NCBI RefSeq assembly: GCF_001969365.1
Contig: NZ_CP019312.1
Location: forward strand, 2,666,001-2,730,000
Reading direction: 5' to 3'
Origin: Tateyamaria omphalii
GTDB lineage: Bacteria; Pseudomonadota; Alphaproteobacteria; Rhodobacterales; Rhodobacteraceae
Length of the DNA: 64,000 nucleotides
Positions 27,650 through 39,160 of this stretch are shown here, piece after piece. Position 1 is the stretch's first letter. Every line of letters starts with the position of its first letter. The notes under the pieces were generated by a model, which was given only the letters and a program-made list of their open reading frames with translations, made no database searches and was not told where the DNA came from. The translations under genes were made by a program, and so were the position numbers.

Positions 27650-27673
27650 CAATGTCAAAATCGAAGGACGGGA

Positions 27674-30600
27674 TCAGTCGCGGCTGTCTTCCGAATGGTC
27701 GATGACCGTGTCGAACACATCGCCACCCACCACGTCGTCGGCGCTCGGCGCGGCCAAGGCAGCGGCCGCTTCGGCCTCTTCCCGGCGGGCTTCGATGACC
27801 ACGTTGTCGCGATCCGATGCGATCTTGCGCACGGCCTGGGTTGCCCCGCCGGTCCCTGCCGGGATCAGACGGCCCACGATCACGTTCTCTTTCAGACCCA
27901 CCAGCTTGTCCTTCTTGCCCTGCACCGACGCCTCGGTCAGAACACGCGTCGTTTCCTGGAACGACGCGGCAGAGATAAAGGACCGCGTTTGCAGCGACGC
28001 CTTTGTAATCCCCAGCAGGATTGGACCACCCTGTGCCGGACGACCACCTTTCGACAGCGCTTTGTCGTTGGCCGCGTCGAACTCCTGCTTGTCCACGTGC
28101 TCGCCTTTCAGCAGCGTGGTGTCGCCCGAGTCCTCGATCTCCCATTTCTGGAGCATCTGACGCACGATGACCTCGATGTGCTTGTCGTTGATCTTCACGC
28201 CCTGCAGTCGGTAAACCTCCTGCACCTCGTTGATCATGTAGTCGGCCAAGGCCTCCACACCCATGATGGCAAGGATGTCATGGGGGGCAGGGTTGCCGTC
28301 CATGATGTAGTCACCCTTCTGGATGAAGTCGCCCTCGGCCACCGGGATGTGCTTGCCCTTGGGCACCATGTACTCGACCTTCTCCATGGTCTCGTCGCTG
28401 GGCTCAATCGCAATGCGGCGCTTGTTCTTGTAGTCCTTGCCAAAGCGCACGTAGCCATCAATCTCGGCGATGATCGCGTGGTCCTTGGGACGACGGGCCT
28501 CGAACAACTCGGCCACACGGGGCAGACCACCGGTGATGTCCTTGGTCTTGGCACCTTCGCGCGGGATCCGGGCGACAACGTCACCGGCTTCCACGGTCTG
28601 GCCATCCTCGACCGACAGAACGGCATCCACGGACATCGGATAGGTCACCGGGTTGCCCGCATCATTGCGGACCGGCTCGCCATCTTCGCCCACCAGAATG
28701 ATCTCCGGCTTCAGCTCGTTGCCCTTGGGCGCTGTCCGCCAGTCGATCACGATCTTCTGGGTCATACCGGTGGCATCGTCCGTCTCGTCGCGCACGGCCA
28801 GACCGCTCACGAGGTCCACGTATTTCGCCGTACCGGCCTTCTCCGCGATGATCGGCAACGTGTAGGGGTCCCACTCAAACAGCTTGTCGCCGCGCTTCAC
28901 ATCCTGACCATCGGTCACGAACAATGCCGTCCCGTAACCCAGTTTGTGGTTCGCGCGCTCGTCGCCGTTCTCGTCCATGATCGACATCTTCATGTTCCGG
29001 CCCATGACCAGAACCTGCCCTGCCGCGTTGGTCAGCGTCTGGGCGTTCTCAAAGACGATCTTGCCCTCCTGGCTCGCTTCCAGGAACGACTGCTGACCAC
29101 CTTGCGCAACACCGCCGATGTGGAAGGTCCGCATCGTCAGCTGCGTGCCGGGCTCACCGATGGACTGGGCGGCGATGATGCCGACAGCCTCGCCGGTGTT
29201 GACCATGGTGCCGCGGGCCAGATCGCGCCCGTAACACATGGTGCACACACCCTCTTCGCTTTCGCAGGTCAGGGGCGAGCGGATGCGCATCGACTGCACA
29301 CCCATCTCTTCGATCATGTCGGACATGCGCTCGTCGATCAGCGTGCCAGCGGCCAGGATCACCTCATCGGTGCCGGGCTTCAGCACGTCGTCGGCGGCCA
29401 CACGGCCCAGCACACGCTCGGCCAGCGACGACACCACTTCGCCATCGTTCACAGCCGCTTCGGCGGTGATGGCCTTGTCCGTGCCGCAGTCCAGATCGCG
29501 CACGATACAGTCCTGGGCCACGTCCACCAGACGGCGGGTCAGATAGCCCGAGTTCGCCGTCTTCAAGGCGGTGTCAGACAGACCTTTCCGGGCACCGTGG
29601 GTCGAGTTGAAGTATTCAAGAACGGTCAGACCTTCCTTGAAGTTCGAGATGATCGGCGTCTCGATGATGTCGCCGTTCGGCTTCGCCATAAGGCCGCGCA
29701 TCCCGCCCAGCTGCTTCATCTGCGTGACGGAACCACGGGCACCCGAGTGGGCCATCATGTAGACCGAGTTCGGCTCCATCTCGGACCCGTCCTCGTCCCG
29801 ACGATCGGCCGAGATCGAACCCATCATGGCGTCGGTGACCTTGTCGTTACACTTCGACCAGGCATCGACCACCTTGTTGTACTTCTCGCCCTGGGTGATC
29901 AGGCCGTCCATGTACTGCTGTTCGAAATCCTTCACCTGCTCGCGGGTATCGTCAACGATGGTCCACTTGGTGTCGGGGATCAGCATGTCGTCCTTGCCGA
30001 ACGAAATGCCCGCCTTGAACGCTTCCTTGAAGCCCATGGACATGATCTGGTCACAGAAGATAACCGACTCTTTCTGACCGCAATAACGGTAGACGGTGTC
30101 GATGACCTGCTGCACTTCCTTCTTCCGCAGAAGACGGTTGACCAGTTCGAACGGCGCCTTGTTGTTCAGGGGCAAAAGTGCGCCCAGACGGACACGGCCC
30201 GGCGTGGTTTCAAAACGCTGCATGACCTCCTGGCCGGTCGCGTCAATCTGCGGCACCCGTGCCGTGATCTTGGCGTGCAGATGCACTTCGCCCGCGTCGA
30301 GAGCATGTTGCACTTCCTCGATCGAGCCAAAGACCATGCCCTCGCCCTTCATGCCCGCGCGTTCCAGCGTGACATAGTAAAGGCCCAGGATCATGTCCTG
30401 CGACGGCACGATGATCGGTGCGCCGTTGGCAGGCGACAGCACGTTGTTCGTCGACATCATCAGAACACGCGCTTCCAGCTGTGCTTCCAGCGACAGCGGG
30501 ACGTGCACAGCCATCTGGTCACCGTCAAAGTCGGCGTTGAAGGCCGAACAGACCAGCGGGTGCAGCTGGATCGCCTTACCTTCGATCAGAACGGGTTCGA

Positions 30601-31918
30601 ACGCCTGAATGCCCAAACGGTGCAGTGTCGGCGCACGGTTCAGCATGACGGGGTGTTCGCGGATAACCTCATCCAGAATATCCCAAACCTCGGGACGTTC
30701 CTTTTCCACCAGCTTCTTGGCTTGCTTGACGGTGGATGACAGACCTTTGGCTTCAAGCCGCGAGTAGATGAACGGCTTGAACAGCTCCAACGCCATCTTC
30801 TTGGGCAGACCACATTGGTGCAGCTTCAGTTCCGGCCCGGTCACAATGACCGAACGACCCGAGAAGTCGACGCGTTTGCCCAAAAGGTTCTGACGGAAGC
30901 GACCTTGCTTGCCTTTCAGCATGTCCGACAGCGATTTCAGCGGGCGCTTGTTGGCACCGGTGATCACGCGGCCACGACGGCCGTTGTCGAACAATGCGTC
31001 GACAGATTCCTGCAACATCCGCTTTTCGTTGCGCACGATGATGTCGGGCGCGCGCAACTCGATCAGGCGCTTCAGACGGTTGTTCCGGTTGATAACGCGG
31101 CGGTACAGGTCGTTCAGATCGGAGGTTGCGAAACGGCCCCCATCCAGCGGCACCAGCGGGCGCAGTTCTGGCGGGATCACGGGGATCACGGTCAGAACCA
31201 TCCACTCCGGGCGGTTGCCGGATTCAAGGAAGGACTCAACCACCTTGAGACGCTTGATGATCTTCTTGGGCTTCAGCTCTCCCGTTGCCTCTTTCAGATC
31301 GGCGCGCAGGTTCTCGGCTTCGGCTTCCAGATCAATCTGGCTCAGCATCTCGCGGATGGCTTCGGCACCGATATTGGCGGTGAAAGCGTCCATACCAAAC
31401 GCGTCCTGCGCGTCCATGAACTCTTCTTCCGACAGCATCTGGCCATAGGACAGGTCCGTTAGACCCGGCTCCGTTACCACATAGTTCTCGAAATACAGAA
31501 CCCGCTCCAGATCACGCAGCGTCATGTCCAGCATCAGACCGATGCGGGACGGCAGCGATTTCAGGAACCAGATGTGCGCGACGGGTGCGGCCAGTTCGAT
31601 GTGGCCCATCCGCTCGCGGCGCACCTTTTGCAGCGTGACTTCCACACCGCATTTCTCGCAGACAACGCCGCGATACTTCATGCGCTTGTATTTGCCGCAC
31701 AGGCATTCGTAATCCTTGATCGGGCCAAAGATACGGGCACAGAACAGGCCATCACGCTCGGGCTTGAACGTCCGGTAGTTGATGGTCTCGGGCTTCTTGA
31801 TCTCGCCAAACGACCACGAGAGGATGCGTTCGGGCGAGGCCAGCGACACCTTGATCTCGTCAAAGACCTTCGGCGGCGTCAGCGGGTTGAACGGGTTGTT
31901 TGTCAGTTCCTGGTTCAT
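27674..31918 (-). CDS. rpoC: RNA polymerase subunit beta-prime
   Basis: 1414 aa from the ATG at 31918 ([18 protein letters not shown] upstream; a longer frame to 31978 is not conserved). Zinc-site cysteines are present near residue 70 ([20 protein letters not shown]), the catalytic [12 protein letters not shown] near 460, the bridge/trigger helices ([19 protein letters not shown]), and the second zinc cluster [13 protein letters not shown]. It is the catalytic half of RNA polymerase. Its start overlaps the stop of a small lipoprotein gene instead of following rpoB directly. Confidence 0.98.
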   Translation of the reverse strand: MNQELTNNPFNPLTPPKVFDEIKVSLASPERILSWSFGEIKKPETINYRTFKPERDGLFCARIFGPIKDYECLCGKYKRMKYRGVVCEKCGVEVTLQKVRRERMGHIELAAPVAHIWFLKSLPSRIGLMLDMTLRDLERVLYFENYVVTEPGLTDLSYGQMLSEEEFMDAQDAFGMDAFTANIGAEAIREMLSQIDLEAEAENLRADLKEATGELKPKKIIKRLKVVESFLESGNRPEWMVLTVIPVIPPELRPLVPLDGGRFATSDLNDLYRRVINRNNRLKRLIELRAPDIIVRNEKRMLQESVDALFDNGRRGRVITGANKRPLKSLSDMLKGKQGRFRQNLLGKRVDFSGRSVIVTGPELKLHQCGLPKKMALELFKPFIYSRLEAKGLSSTVKQAKKLVEKERPEVWDILDEVIREHPVMLNRAPTLHRLGIQAFEPVLIEGKAIQLHPLVCSAFNADFDGDQMAVHVPLSLEAQLEARVLMMSTNNVLSPANGAPIIVPSQDMILGLYYVTLERAGMKGEGMVFGSIEEVQHALDAGEVHLHAKITARVPQIDATGQEVMQRFETTPGRVRLGALLPLNNKAPFELVNRLLRKKEVQQVIDTVYRYCGQKESVIFCDQIMSMGFKEAFKAGISFGKDDMLIPDTKWTIVDDTREQVKDFEQQYMDGLITQGEKYNKVVDAWSKCNDKVTDAMMGSISADRRDEDGSEMEPNSVYMMAHSGARGSVTQMKQLGGMRGLMAKPNGDIIETPIISNFKEGLTVLEYFNSTHGARKGLSDTALKTANSGYLTRRLVDVAQDCIVRDLDCGTDKAITAEAAVNDGEVVSSLAERVLGRVAADDVLKPGTDEVILAAGTLIDERMSDMIEEMGVQSMRIRSPLTCESEEGVCTMCYGRDLARGTMVNTGEAVGIIAAQSIGEPGTQLTMRTFHIGGVAQGGQQSFLEASQEGKIVFENAQTLTNAAGQVLVMGRNMKMSIMDENGDERANHKLGYGTALFVTDGQDVKRGDKLFEWDPYTLPIIAEKAGTAKYVDLVSGLAVRDETDDATGMTQKIVIDWRTAPKGNELKPEIILVGEDGEPVRNDAGNPVTYPMSVDAVLSVEDGQTVEAGDVVARIPREGAKTKDITGGLPRVAELFEARRPKDHAIIAEIDGYVRFGKDYKNKRRIAIEPSDETMEKVEYMVPKGKHIPVAEGDFIQKGDYIMDGNPAPHDILAIMGVEALADYMINEVQEVYRLQGVKINDKHIEVIVRQMLQKWEIEDSGDTTLLKGEHVDKQEFDAANDKALSKGGRPAQGGPILLGITKASLQTRSFISAASFQETTRVLTEASVQGKKDKLVGLKENVIVGRLIPAGTGGATQAVRKIASDRDNVVIEARREEAEAAAALAAPSADDVVGGDVFDTVIDHSEDSRD

Positions 31919-32223
31919 TGGGCGTCCTTTCCAGGCTCTTTGCATTCGTAGAAGGTGGCACGGCGATAAGAGCGCCACCTCATGGGAATTTCTTGTGTGC
32001 CGCGCGATCCCCAGACTTGTCTGGTGTTGCGCCGTTGCGGTGCTGTGGCTGCCTCGGGGCTAAGCTCAAAGCTTGATGGACAAATCGCTGCGTTCACATT
32101 CGCCGATACATCTTCTTCGTATCCAAAGAAGCGTTGGCTCTGTTGATCGTACACGGTTCCTCCAGCGATCTTGTAGCATCCGGTGAGGGTGGCTGTGGCG
32201 ACAAGCGCCACAGCTAATCTCAC
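31915..32223 (-). CDS. Small lipoprotein-like protein encoded between rpoB and rpoC
   Basis: 102 aa from a GTG at 32223. The start overlaps the rpoB stop (GTGA) and the stop overlaps the rpoC start (ATGA), so it fills the intergenic space with translational coupling on both sides. The N-terminus [15 protein letters not shown] is a lipoprotein signal with the lipobox LTGC at residues 13-16. The mature part has one more cysteine pair (ICPSS, YECKE) and no family I recognise. The middle (residues 60-90) is Arg-rich. The overlaps and lipobox support a real gene; codon use is less biased than rpoB/rpoC. Confidence 0.6.
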   Translation of the reverse strand: MRLAVALVATATLTGCYKIAGGTVYDQQSQRFFGYEEDVSANVNAAICPSSFELSPEAATAPQRRNTRQVWGSRGTQEIPMRWRSYRRATFYECKEPGKDAQ

Positions 32224-35200
32224 TCGTCTTCCTCGGCGTCGAGCAACTCCATATTGAGGCCCAGACCGCGGACCTCCTTGACCAGAACGTTGAACGATTC
32301 CGGCACGCCGGCTTCGAAGTTGTCCTCGCCCTTGACGATGCTCTCATAGACCTTGGTCCGGCCCGCCACGTCGTCCGACTTCACCGTCAGCATCTCCTGC
32401 AGGGTGTAGGCGGCGCCATAAGCTTCCAGGGCCCAGACCTCCATCTCACCAAAGCGCTGACCACCGAACTGCGCCTTACCACCCAGCGGCTGCTGGGTCA
32501 CAAGCGAGTACGGACCGGTCGACCGGGCGTGGATCTTGTCGTCCACAAGGTGGTGCAGCTTCAGCAGGTACTTGATGCCCACGGTCACGGGGCGGCTGAA
32601 CTGCTCACCCGTACGACCATCGAACAGCACCGACTGACCCGAGGTCGAGAACCCGGCACGCTCAAGCGCATCGTTCACATCGGCCTCTTTCGCACCGTCA
32701 AAGACGGGCGTGGCGATCGGAACACCGCGTGTCACGTTGCCCGCGGCCTCGACCAGATGATCCTCGTCCATGACGGTGATGCCCTCGTTATAGACATCCT
32801 CGCCATAGGCCAGTTGCATCGCCTCACGCACCGGCGTCAGGTCACCCGAGCGACGATACTCTTGCAGCGCCTCATCGACATTCACGCCCAGACCGCGCGC
32901 GGCCCAGCCCATGTGCGTCTCAAGGATCTGACCGACGTTCATCCGCGATGGCACGCCCAGCGGGTTCAGACAGAAATCGACCGGGGTGCCATCGGCGAGG
33001 AACGGCATGTCCTCCATCGGCACCACTTTCGAAATCACACCCTTGTTGCCGTGACGGCCAGCCATCTTGTCGCCCGGTTGCAGCTTGCGCTTCACCGCCA
33101 CGAACACCTTGACCATCTTCATCACGCCCGGGGGCAGATCGTCACCACGGCGGACCTTCTCGACCTTGTCCTCGAAACGGGCATCCAGGGCACGCTTCTG
33201 CGCCTCATACTGCTCGTTCAGGGCCTCGACCACCTGTGCCGATTGCTCGTCTTTCAGCGCAATCTGCCACCAGGCCGACCGTGGGAAGGCCTCAAGCAGA
33301 TCCGCATCGACGTTCGAGCCTGCCTTGACGCCTTTCGGCCCCTTGGCGATCTCTTTGCCCAGCAGCATGTCGCCCAGACGGGCATAGATGTTGCGGTCCA
33401 GAATGGTCAGCTCGTCGTCCCGGTCACGGGCCAGACGTTCGACTTCCTCACGCTCGATCTGCAGGGCACGTTCGTCTTTCTCCACACCGTGGCGGTTGAA
33501 CACACGCACTTCCACAACCGTGCCAAAGTCACCCGGCTTCACCCGCAGCGATGTATCGCGCACGTCGCTGGCCTTCTCACCAAAGATGGCGCGCAGCAGC
33601 TTTTCTTCCGGCGTCATCGGGCTTTCGCCCTTGGGGGTGATCTTGCCCACCAGGATATCGCCCGGCTCAACATCCGCACCGATATACACGATGCCCGCCT
33701 CGTCGAGGTTGCGCAGGGCTTCCTCACCGACGTTCGGGATATCGCGGGTGATCTCTTCCGGCCCCAGCTTGGTGTCACGGGCGGCGACTTCAAACTCCTC
33801 GATATGGATCGAGGTAAAGACGTCATCGCGCGACACGCGCTCGGAAATCAGGATCGAGTCCTCGTAGTTGTAGCCGTTCCACGGCATGAACGCGACGACC
33901 ACGTTCTTGCCCAGCGCCAGTTCCCCCATATCGGTGGACGGCCCATCGGCAATCACTTCGCCCTTGGTCACCAGATCGCCCACCTTCACCAGCGGACGCT
34001 GGTTGATGCAGGTGTTCTGGTTCGACCGCTGGAATTTCCGCATGCGGTAGATGTCCACACCCGCGTCGCCCAGCTCAAGGTCCTCGGTCGCCCGGATCAC
34101 GATCCGGGTGGCGTCCACCTGGTCGATGATACCGGCGCGTTTCGCCATGATGGCCGCCCCGGAATCGCGCGCCACAACCTCTTCGATGCCGGTGCCGACC
34201 AGCGGCGCCTCGGCTTGCAGAAGCGGAACCGCCTGACGTTGCATGTTCGACCCCATCAGGGCGCGGTTCGCGTCGTCATTTTCAAGGAACGGGATCAGCG
34301 ATGCCGCAACCGACACCAACTGCTTGGGCGACACGTCGATCAGGTCCACCTGATCCACGGGCGACAAGGTGTAATCCCCGGATTTCCGGGTGTTCACCAT
34401 CTCGTTGCGGAACTTGCCGTCATCATCCAGCATCGCGTTGGCCTGCGCCACGGTGTGACGCATTTCCTCGGTCGCGGACATGTAGTGGACTTCGTCCGTC
34501 ACCTGACCTTCGTTCACCACACGGTACGGCGTTTCGATAAAGCCGTACTTGTTCACACGGGCAAAGGTCGCGAGGCTGTTGATCAGACCAATGTTCGGCC
34601 CTTCCGGTGTCTCGATCGGGCACATCCGACCATAGTGTGTCGGGTGCACGTCGCGCACCTCAAAGCCCGCGCGCTCACGGGTCAGACCGCCCGGCCCAAG
34701 CGCCGAGAGACGGCGTTTGTGCGTCACTTCGGACAGTGGGTTGGTTTGGTCCATGAACTGCGACAACTGGGACGAGCCAAAGAACTCGCGCACGGCAGCA
34801 GCAGCAGGCTTCGCGTTGATCAGATCCTGCGGCATGACCGTGTCGATCTCGACCGAAGACATACGCTCCTTGATCGCACGCTCCATACGCAAGAGGCCCA
34901 CGCGGTACTGGTTCTCCATCAGCTCGCCAACGGACCGGACACGACGGTTCCCAAGGTGGTCAATATCGTCGATATCGCCCTTGCCATCGCGCAGTTCCAC
35001 CAGCGCCTTGATGCAGGCCACGATGTCTTCGCGGCGCAGGGTGCGCTGGGTGTCTTCGGCATCCAGGGCCAGACGCATGTTCATCTTCACGCGACCAACG
35101 GCCGACAGGTCATAGCGCTCAGAGTCAAAGAACAACGTGTCGAACAGCGCGCTTGCCGCATCAACGGTGGGCGGCTCACCCGGACGCATGACGCGGTAGA

Positions 35201-36356
35201 TATCCATGAGCGCGGTCTCGCGGTTCATGTTCTTGTCTTGCGCCAGCGTGTTGCGGATGTACGGACCGACATTGACGTTGTCGATGTCCAGCACCGGAAT
35301 GTCGGTGATGCCTGCGTCGATCAACTCCTTCACGGTGCCGCCGATCAGATCGCCGTCCTTGTCATATTCCAGGGTCAGCTCATCACCGGCCTCGACATAG
35401 ATCGCGCCGTTTTCTTCGTTGATGATGTCCTTCGCGACAAACTTGCCCACGATGTTCTCGTAAGGGACCAGCAGGTCGGTGACAGCACCTTCGTCGATCA
35501 GCTTCTTGACGGCGCGGGGCGTGACCTTCTTGCCAGCTTCCGCGATGACTTCACCGGTCTTCGCATCCACGAGGTCATAGGTCGGGCGGGTGCCGCGCAC
35601 GCGGTTGGGGAAGAACGGGGTAACCCAGCCCTTGTTCTTCTCCAGCTTGTACTGAACCGTATCGTAATACGCGTCCATGATGTCTTCCTGGTCGAGACCA
35701 AGGGAGTACAACAGCGTGGTGACGGGCAACTTGCGGCGACGGTCGATGCGGCAGAACACGATGTCCTTGGCGTCAAACTCAAAGTCCAGCCACGAGCCGC
35801 GGTACGGAATGATGCGGCAGGCAAAGAGCAGCTTGCCGGACGAGTGGGTCTTGCCCTTGTCGTGGTCAAAGAACACGCCGGGCGAGCGGTGCATTTGCGA
35901 CACGATCACACGCTCGGTGCCGTTCACGATGAACGTCCCGTTCGGCGTCATCAGGGGCATGTCGCCCATGAACACGTCCTGTTCCTTGATGTCCTTGACG
36001 GACTTCGCGCCGGTGTCTTCATCGACATCAAACACGATCAGGCGCAGGGTGACCTTCAGCGGCGCGCTGTAGGTCATGTCGCGCTGCTGGCACTCCTCCA
36101 CGTCGTATTTGGGCTTTTCCAGCTCGTACTTGACGTATTCCAGCACGGACGTCTCGTTGAAGTCCTTGATGGGAAAGACCGACTGAAACACACCCATGAT
36201 GCCTTCGCCATCCATGGGGGTCGGCTCATCACCAGAGTTCAGGAACAGGTCGTAGGATGATTTCTGCACCTCGATGAGGTTCGGCATGTCCAGCACTTCG
36301 CGGATCTTACCGTAATATTTCCGAAGACGTTTTTGGCCAAGGAACGTATTTGCCAT
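32220..36356 (-). CDS. rpoB: RNA polymerase subunit beta
   Basis: 1378 aa from [18 protein letters not shown] (ATG at 36356; an ATG at 36374 would add six residues). The rifampicin-binding region reads [18 protein letters not shown] and [14 protein letters not shown], i.e. the key Asp, His and Ser are wild type. Conserved C-terminal blocks include [13 protein letters not shown] and [20 protein letters not shown]. It pairs with beta-prime to form the catalytic core. A strong hairpin terminator/attenuator lies upstream in the rplL-rpoB gap. Confidence 0.98.
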   Translation of the reverse strand: MANTFLGQKRLRKYYGKIREVLDMPNLIEVQKSSYDLFLNSGDEPTPMDGEGIMGVFQSVFPIKDFNETSVLEYVKYELEKPKYDVEECQQRDMTYSAPLKVTLRLIVFDVDEDTGAKSVKDIKEQDVFMGDMPLMTPNGTFIVNGTERVIVSQMHRSPGVFFDHDKGKTHSSGKLLFACRIIPYRGSWLDFEFDAKDIVFCRIDRRRKLPVTTLLYSLGLDQEDIMDAYYDTVQYKLEKNKGWVTPFFPNRVRGTRPTYDLVDAKTGEVIAEAGKKVTPRAVKKLIDEGAVTDLLVPYENIVGKFVAKDIINEENGAIYVEAGDELTLEYDKDGDLIGGTVKELIDAGITDIPVLDIDNVNVGPYIRNTLAQDKNMNRETALMDIYRVMRPGEPPTVDAASALFDTLFFDSERYDLSAVGRVKMNMRLALDAEDTQRTLRREDIVACIKALVELRDGKGDIDDIDHLGNRRVRSVGELMENQYRVGLLRMERAIKERMSSVEIDTVMPQDLINAKPAAAAVREFFGSSQLSQFMDQTNPLSEVTHKRRLSALGPGGLTRERAGFEVRDVHPTHYGRMCPIETPEGPNIGLINSLATFARVNKYGFIETPYRVVNEGQVTDEVHYMSATEEMRHTVAQANAMLDDDGKFRNEMVNTRKSGDYTLSPVDQVDLIDVSPKQLVSVAASLIPFLENDDANRALMGSNMQRQAVPLLQAEAPLVGTGIEEVVARDSGAAIMAKRAGIIDQVDATRIVIRATEDLELGDAGVDIYRMRKFQRSNQNTCINQRPLVKVGDLVTKGEVIADGPSTDMGELALGKNVVVAFMPWNGYNYEDSILISERVSRDDVFTSIHIEEFEVAARDTKLGPEEITRDIPNVGEEALRNLDEAGIVYIGADVEPGDILVGKITPKGESPMTPEEKLLRAIFGEKASDVRDTSLRVKPGDFGTVVEVRVFNRHGVEKDERALQIEREEVERLARDRDDELTILDRNIYARLGDMLLGKEIAKGPKGVKAGSNVDADLLEAFPRSAWWQIALKDEQSAQVVEALNEQYEAQKRALDARFEDKVEKVRRGDDLPPGVMKMVKVFVAVKRKLQPGDKMAGRHGNKGVISKVVPMEDMPFLADGTPVDFCLNPLGVPSRMNVGQILETHMGWAARGLGVNVDEALQEYRRSGDLTPVREAMQLAYGEDVYNEGITVMDEDHLVEAAGNVTRGVPIATPVFDGAKEADVNDALERAGFSTSGQSVLFDGRTGEQFSRPVTVGIKYLLKLHHLVDDKIHARSTGPYSLVTQQPLGGKAQFGGQRFGEMEVWALEAYGAAYTLQEMLTVKSDDVAGRTKVYESIVKGEDNFEAGVPESFNVLVKEVRGLGLNMELLDAEEDE

Positions 36357-36486
36357 GCGGTTCTCGCACTCCATCTTTGTTCTGATCGCGCAGCGGGAGG
36401 GCGGTCCGGCGCGATCCTCAAAGATCGAAAAGGTGATCTATCCCTGCGCACCCGCCCAAGATGCGCGCCCGATCACAATCTTTCCT

Positions 36487-36523
36487 AAAAAGCCGCCGCG
36501 GCGGTTCGGTCCAGCGGCTTTTT
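36487..36523 (-). terminator. Attenuator-type terminator in the rplL-rpoB gap
   Basis: AAAAAGCCGC (36514-36523 on the complement) pairs perfectly with GCGGCTTTTT around a 17-nt GC-rich loop and ends in T5 on the minus strand; it is symmetric enough to work in both directions. Its place between rplL and rpoB matches the partial terminator known from E. coli, which makes L7/L12 more abundant than polymerase. The remaining 36357-36752 gap shows a weaker GC hairpin at 36705-36730 and no gene. Confidence 0.8.
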
Positions 36524-36752
36524 GCGAAAGATCGGAACACTGATTGCTGTTTCTGGATACCCCCATCGACACAAGACGCAAAAAGCCGGGCGCGAATCAT
36601 CGCTCCCAGCGGAGACGTTCATTTAGGATGACAGAGGGGAAAGCACAAGGCGCACACTGTAACAAACGCCCGCTTTTGTCAAATCCCGCCACCCTGACGA
36701 AAATGGGGCGCCCCGTCGCCGGAACGCCCCCCGTCTCGCGATGTCGCGTGGC

Positions 36753-37130
36753 TTAGGCCAGTTCGACCTCGGCGCCCGCTGCTTCCAGCTTGCCCTTGAT
36801 CTCTTCGGCTTCGTCCTTGCCGCAACCTTCCTTGATCTTGCCACCGGCTTCGACCAGGTCCTTGGCTTCTTTCAGGCCCAGACCGGTGATGCCGCGGACT
36901 TCCTTGATCACGTTGATCTTGGAGGCGCCGGCGTTCTTCAGAACAACGTCGAATTCGGTCTTCTCTTCCTCGGCCGCGGCGCCAGCGCCGTCAGCAGGGC
37001 CCGCCATCATCACAGCGCCGCCAGCGGCGGGCTCGATGCCGTACTCGTCCTTGAGGATGGTTTTCAGTTCTTGTGCTTCCAGCAGGGTCAGACCCACGAT
37101 GCTTTCGGCGAGTGCTTTCAGATCAGCCAT
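36753..37130 (-). CDS. rplL: 50S ribosomal protein L7/L12
   Basis: 125 aa, usual length. N-terminal dimerisation helices ([19 protein letters not shown]), an Ala/Gly-rich hinge (near residues 38-55) and the C-terminal factor-binding domain ([34 protein letters not shown]). L7/L12 forms the stalk that recruits translation GTPases. It follows rplJ by 69 bp. Confidence 0.97.
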   Translation of the reverse strand: MADLKALAESIVGLTLLEAQELKTILKDEYGIEPAAGGAVMMAGPADGAGAAAEEEKTEFDVVLKNAGASKINVIKEVRGITGLGLKEAKDLVEAGGKIKEGCGKDEAEEIKGKLEAAGAEVELA

Positions 37131-37199
37131 TGTATCAGCTCTTTCCGTTTATGAGTGTGTTCCAACGCGCGGGGTGTCCCACGCCGTTCAGACAATGCC

Positions 37200-37712
37200 T
37201 CAGGCCGCCTTTTCCTCGATGGTCGAGAGGATGGAGGCGATGTTGCTTGCAGGTGCGCCAATGGCCCCGGCGATGTTGCTGGCGGGTGCGCCGATCATGC
37301 CTGCGATGGTAGCGATAAGCTCCTCGCGCGATGGCATCTTCGACACAGCCGTCACACCGGCCCGGTCCAACGCGTTCTCACCCATTGCGCCGCCCAGGAT
37401 CACGAACTTGTCGTTACCCTTGGCAAAGTCCTCGGACACCTTGGCGGCTGCCACGGGGTCTTCGGAATAGGTCAGAACGGTCATGCCCGTCAGGTACGCA
37501 CCGATGCTTGCGCAGGGTTTGTCCTCAAGGGCGATCTTGGCGAGCCTGTTTTTGGCAACACGAACCGCAGCATCCGCATCCCGCGCCTTGGCGCGCAGAT
37601 CCTGCATTTCGGCAACTGTCAGACCGGCGTAGTGGGCAACCACAACGACGCCAGAGCTTTCAAAGATCTGGCCGAGTTCCTCGACCACTTTCTCTTTCTG
37701 GGCTCTATCCAC
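37200..37712 (-). CDS. rplJ: 50S ribosomal protein L10
   Basis: 170 aa from a GTG at 37712 ([17 protein letters not shown]), with GGAG upstream. The body has the L10 fold ([31 protein letters not shown]) and the C-terminal helix with repeated APASNIA segments that docks L7/L12 dimers. L10 anchors the stalk and, with L12, represses its own translation in E. coli. Its leader can form a matching long stem (37771-37809). Confidence 0.96.
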   Translation of the reverse strand: MDRAQKEKVVEELGQIFESSGVVVVAHYAGLTVAEMQDLRAKARDADAAVRVAKNRLAKIALEDKPCASIGAYLTGMTVLTYSEDPVAAAKVSEDFAKGNDKFVILGGAMGENALDRAGVTAVSKMPSREELIATIAGMIGAPASNIAGAIGAPASNIASILSTIEEKAA

Positions 37713-37770
37713 AGTTTTCTCCAGTTTCTGAGGGGCGAACCCCCCGGCTCAGTTTGCACCGGATCACTCC

Positions 37771-37809
37771 GGCGGTTTGGTCCTCGAAATACACGGGTCC
37801 AAGACCGCC
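37771..37809 (-). promoter_or_regulatory. Stem-loop in the rplJ leader, candidate L10 autoregulatory site
   Basis: About 60 nt upstream of the rplJ GTG, GGCGGTCTTGG pairs with CCAAACCGCC with one bulged base around an 18-nt loop. L10(L12) complexes bind a leader element in many bacteria, so this is the natural candidate. The rest of the 37713-38359 gap shows no gene and no promoter that I would defend; from about 38040 it becomes AT-rich. Confidence 0.45.
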
Positions 37810-38359
37810 AGAGGCTCGACGGAGCATCTGGAGAAGAAGGTCTGTTCCCGCCTCGGGCAGGATTTATGAGCACTGGCTCACCCACCGTCTCGGACGAAAG
37901 CGAGGGCGTTCGAATCAATCGGACACCCTCGGAGGAGGGGGTTAGAGGGTTTGGGGGGCGTTGTGAAGGGCTCGGTCAGCTCAAGTTGACGTTAACTCCA
38001 GCACACTTGCGACACCGCCACAGAAGCAGATGAAGGAAAACGACTGTTTCGATAGCGTGATCCAAAGTGCGTTCAGATAACTTTGTACAAGGTGCTTTTA
38101 CCACCCCCGCCACGAAATCGTAAGCATATTTCTTTTAAAATCAATCAGCTACTCGCTATTTACTCTATCGCTTCTAGCTGACAGCGGGCAAGTCTCTGAC
38201 ACCGAAAGTTGGACCTAGCCGGGCGCTATATCAAACTGCACAACAAATGTTGCACGTAAGCCCTATCGAATGCATAATCATGTGGCTCGGCTCGTTAAGT
38301 TAGTCTCAGCTTTCTTAAGCAATTTATCAGAACGTCTCTTTTTTGCTTGGCGATTAAAC

Positions 38360-39160
38360 ATGTCATCAGAAGACCAAGATATCACAAATACAAACGCTGT
38401 CGCCGAAGAGACTGCAACGGGCGTCCCTACAACGGCAAGTGTCCCCGACAACCGAGAAGGCTCTACGGGCTTGCGCGATCGGTTCTTCAAGGTGATCACG
38501 AAGCCTTGGAGTATGGCAGTTGGGGTCATATTTAGTGGGTTTCTAATAGCAGCAGGTTTCACAGAAGACGCGGTGTCGGTTTATTTGAAAAACTGGTATT
38601 TTTCAGCGCGCCAGCAATTGGTCCTGCCGGTAGTGGAAAAATACGTAAAAACACAAATAAGTGATGCTGATAGTGAATTGTCGAAAGCCATCGTGTCGAC
38701 CCTAGAACGTAGGCTATCACAAAACATAGGCGCAGTCGTGGCAGGGTCAACAATTCTGTCAAATGACGCAAGTAGGCATACAATACCACTGTATCTTAGA
38801 CCCGGGCATGCCGTTGACTTGGCGTTGGATGTAAAAGGCCTAGAGGCGGAACAAGAAATTCAAATTATCTACAAGCATCCTCACTGCGTATTGAATTCAA
38901 TCAGCAGGTTACGAGAAGACGATGACTACCATGTGCAGATCGACTTATCAAACAATTGTGTACATCAAAAGGATGGTATTGTTCGAAGGCTCGGGACTGA
39001 AGTAGACAACTATTTTCCTGTCCAGGTGATACTCACGATTTCTGAAGAAGCTGCAAAGAAGCGCGAGCTTGACACTTTGTCAGATGCGGATGTTTACATA
39101 GAGTATTTGGCATTTGTGTCTCCTCCATTTCGAAACGTGCTGCGGGAAGTAAGGCAATGA
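38360..39160 (+). CDS. Membrane-anchored protein of unknown function
   Basis: 266 aa from the ATG at 38360 (MSSEDQDITNTNA); the frame opens at 38270, but that extension looks less natural. A Ser/Thr/Glu-rich N-terminus of about 45 residues is followed by one hydrophobic helix (SMAVGVIFSGFLIAAGF) and a 190-residue, probably periplasmic domain with two cysteines (HPHCVLNSI, NNCVHQKDG). No family is recognised. GC content is clearly lower than the flanking ribosomal genes, with many AT-rich codons. Its stop overlaps the next start (ATGA). Confidence 0.7.
   Translation: MSSEDQDITNTNAVAEETATGVPTTASVPDNREGSTGLRDRFFKVITKPWSMAVGVIFSGFLIAAGFTEDAVSVYLKNWYFSARQQLVLPVVEKYVKTQISDADSELSKAIVSTLERRLSQNIGAVVAGSTILSNDASRHTIPLYLRPGHAVDLALDVKGLEAEQEIQIIYKHPHCVLNSISRLREDDDYHVQIDLSNNCVHQKDGIVRRLGTEVDNYFPVQVILTISEEAAKKRELDTLSDADVYIEYLAFVSPPFRNVLREVRQ

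Noticed and set aside
27695..30739. 1014-aa open frame antisense to rpoC
   Set aside because: Mirror image of biased codons in rpoC; His/Arg/Asp-rich sequence with no protein-like pattern.
34700..34760. Rifampicin-resistance change in rpoB
   Set aside because: The key residues (DQ, H and S of the cluster) are the sensitive wild type.
32529..36260. 1243-aa open frame antisense to rpoB
   Set aside because: Same reason: antisense shadow of a long, strongly codon-biased gene.
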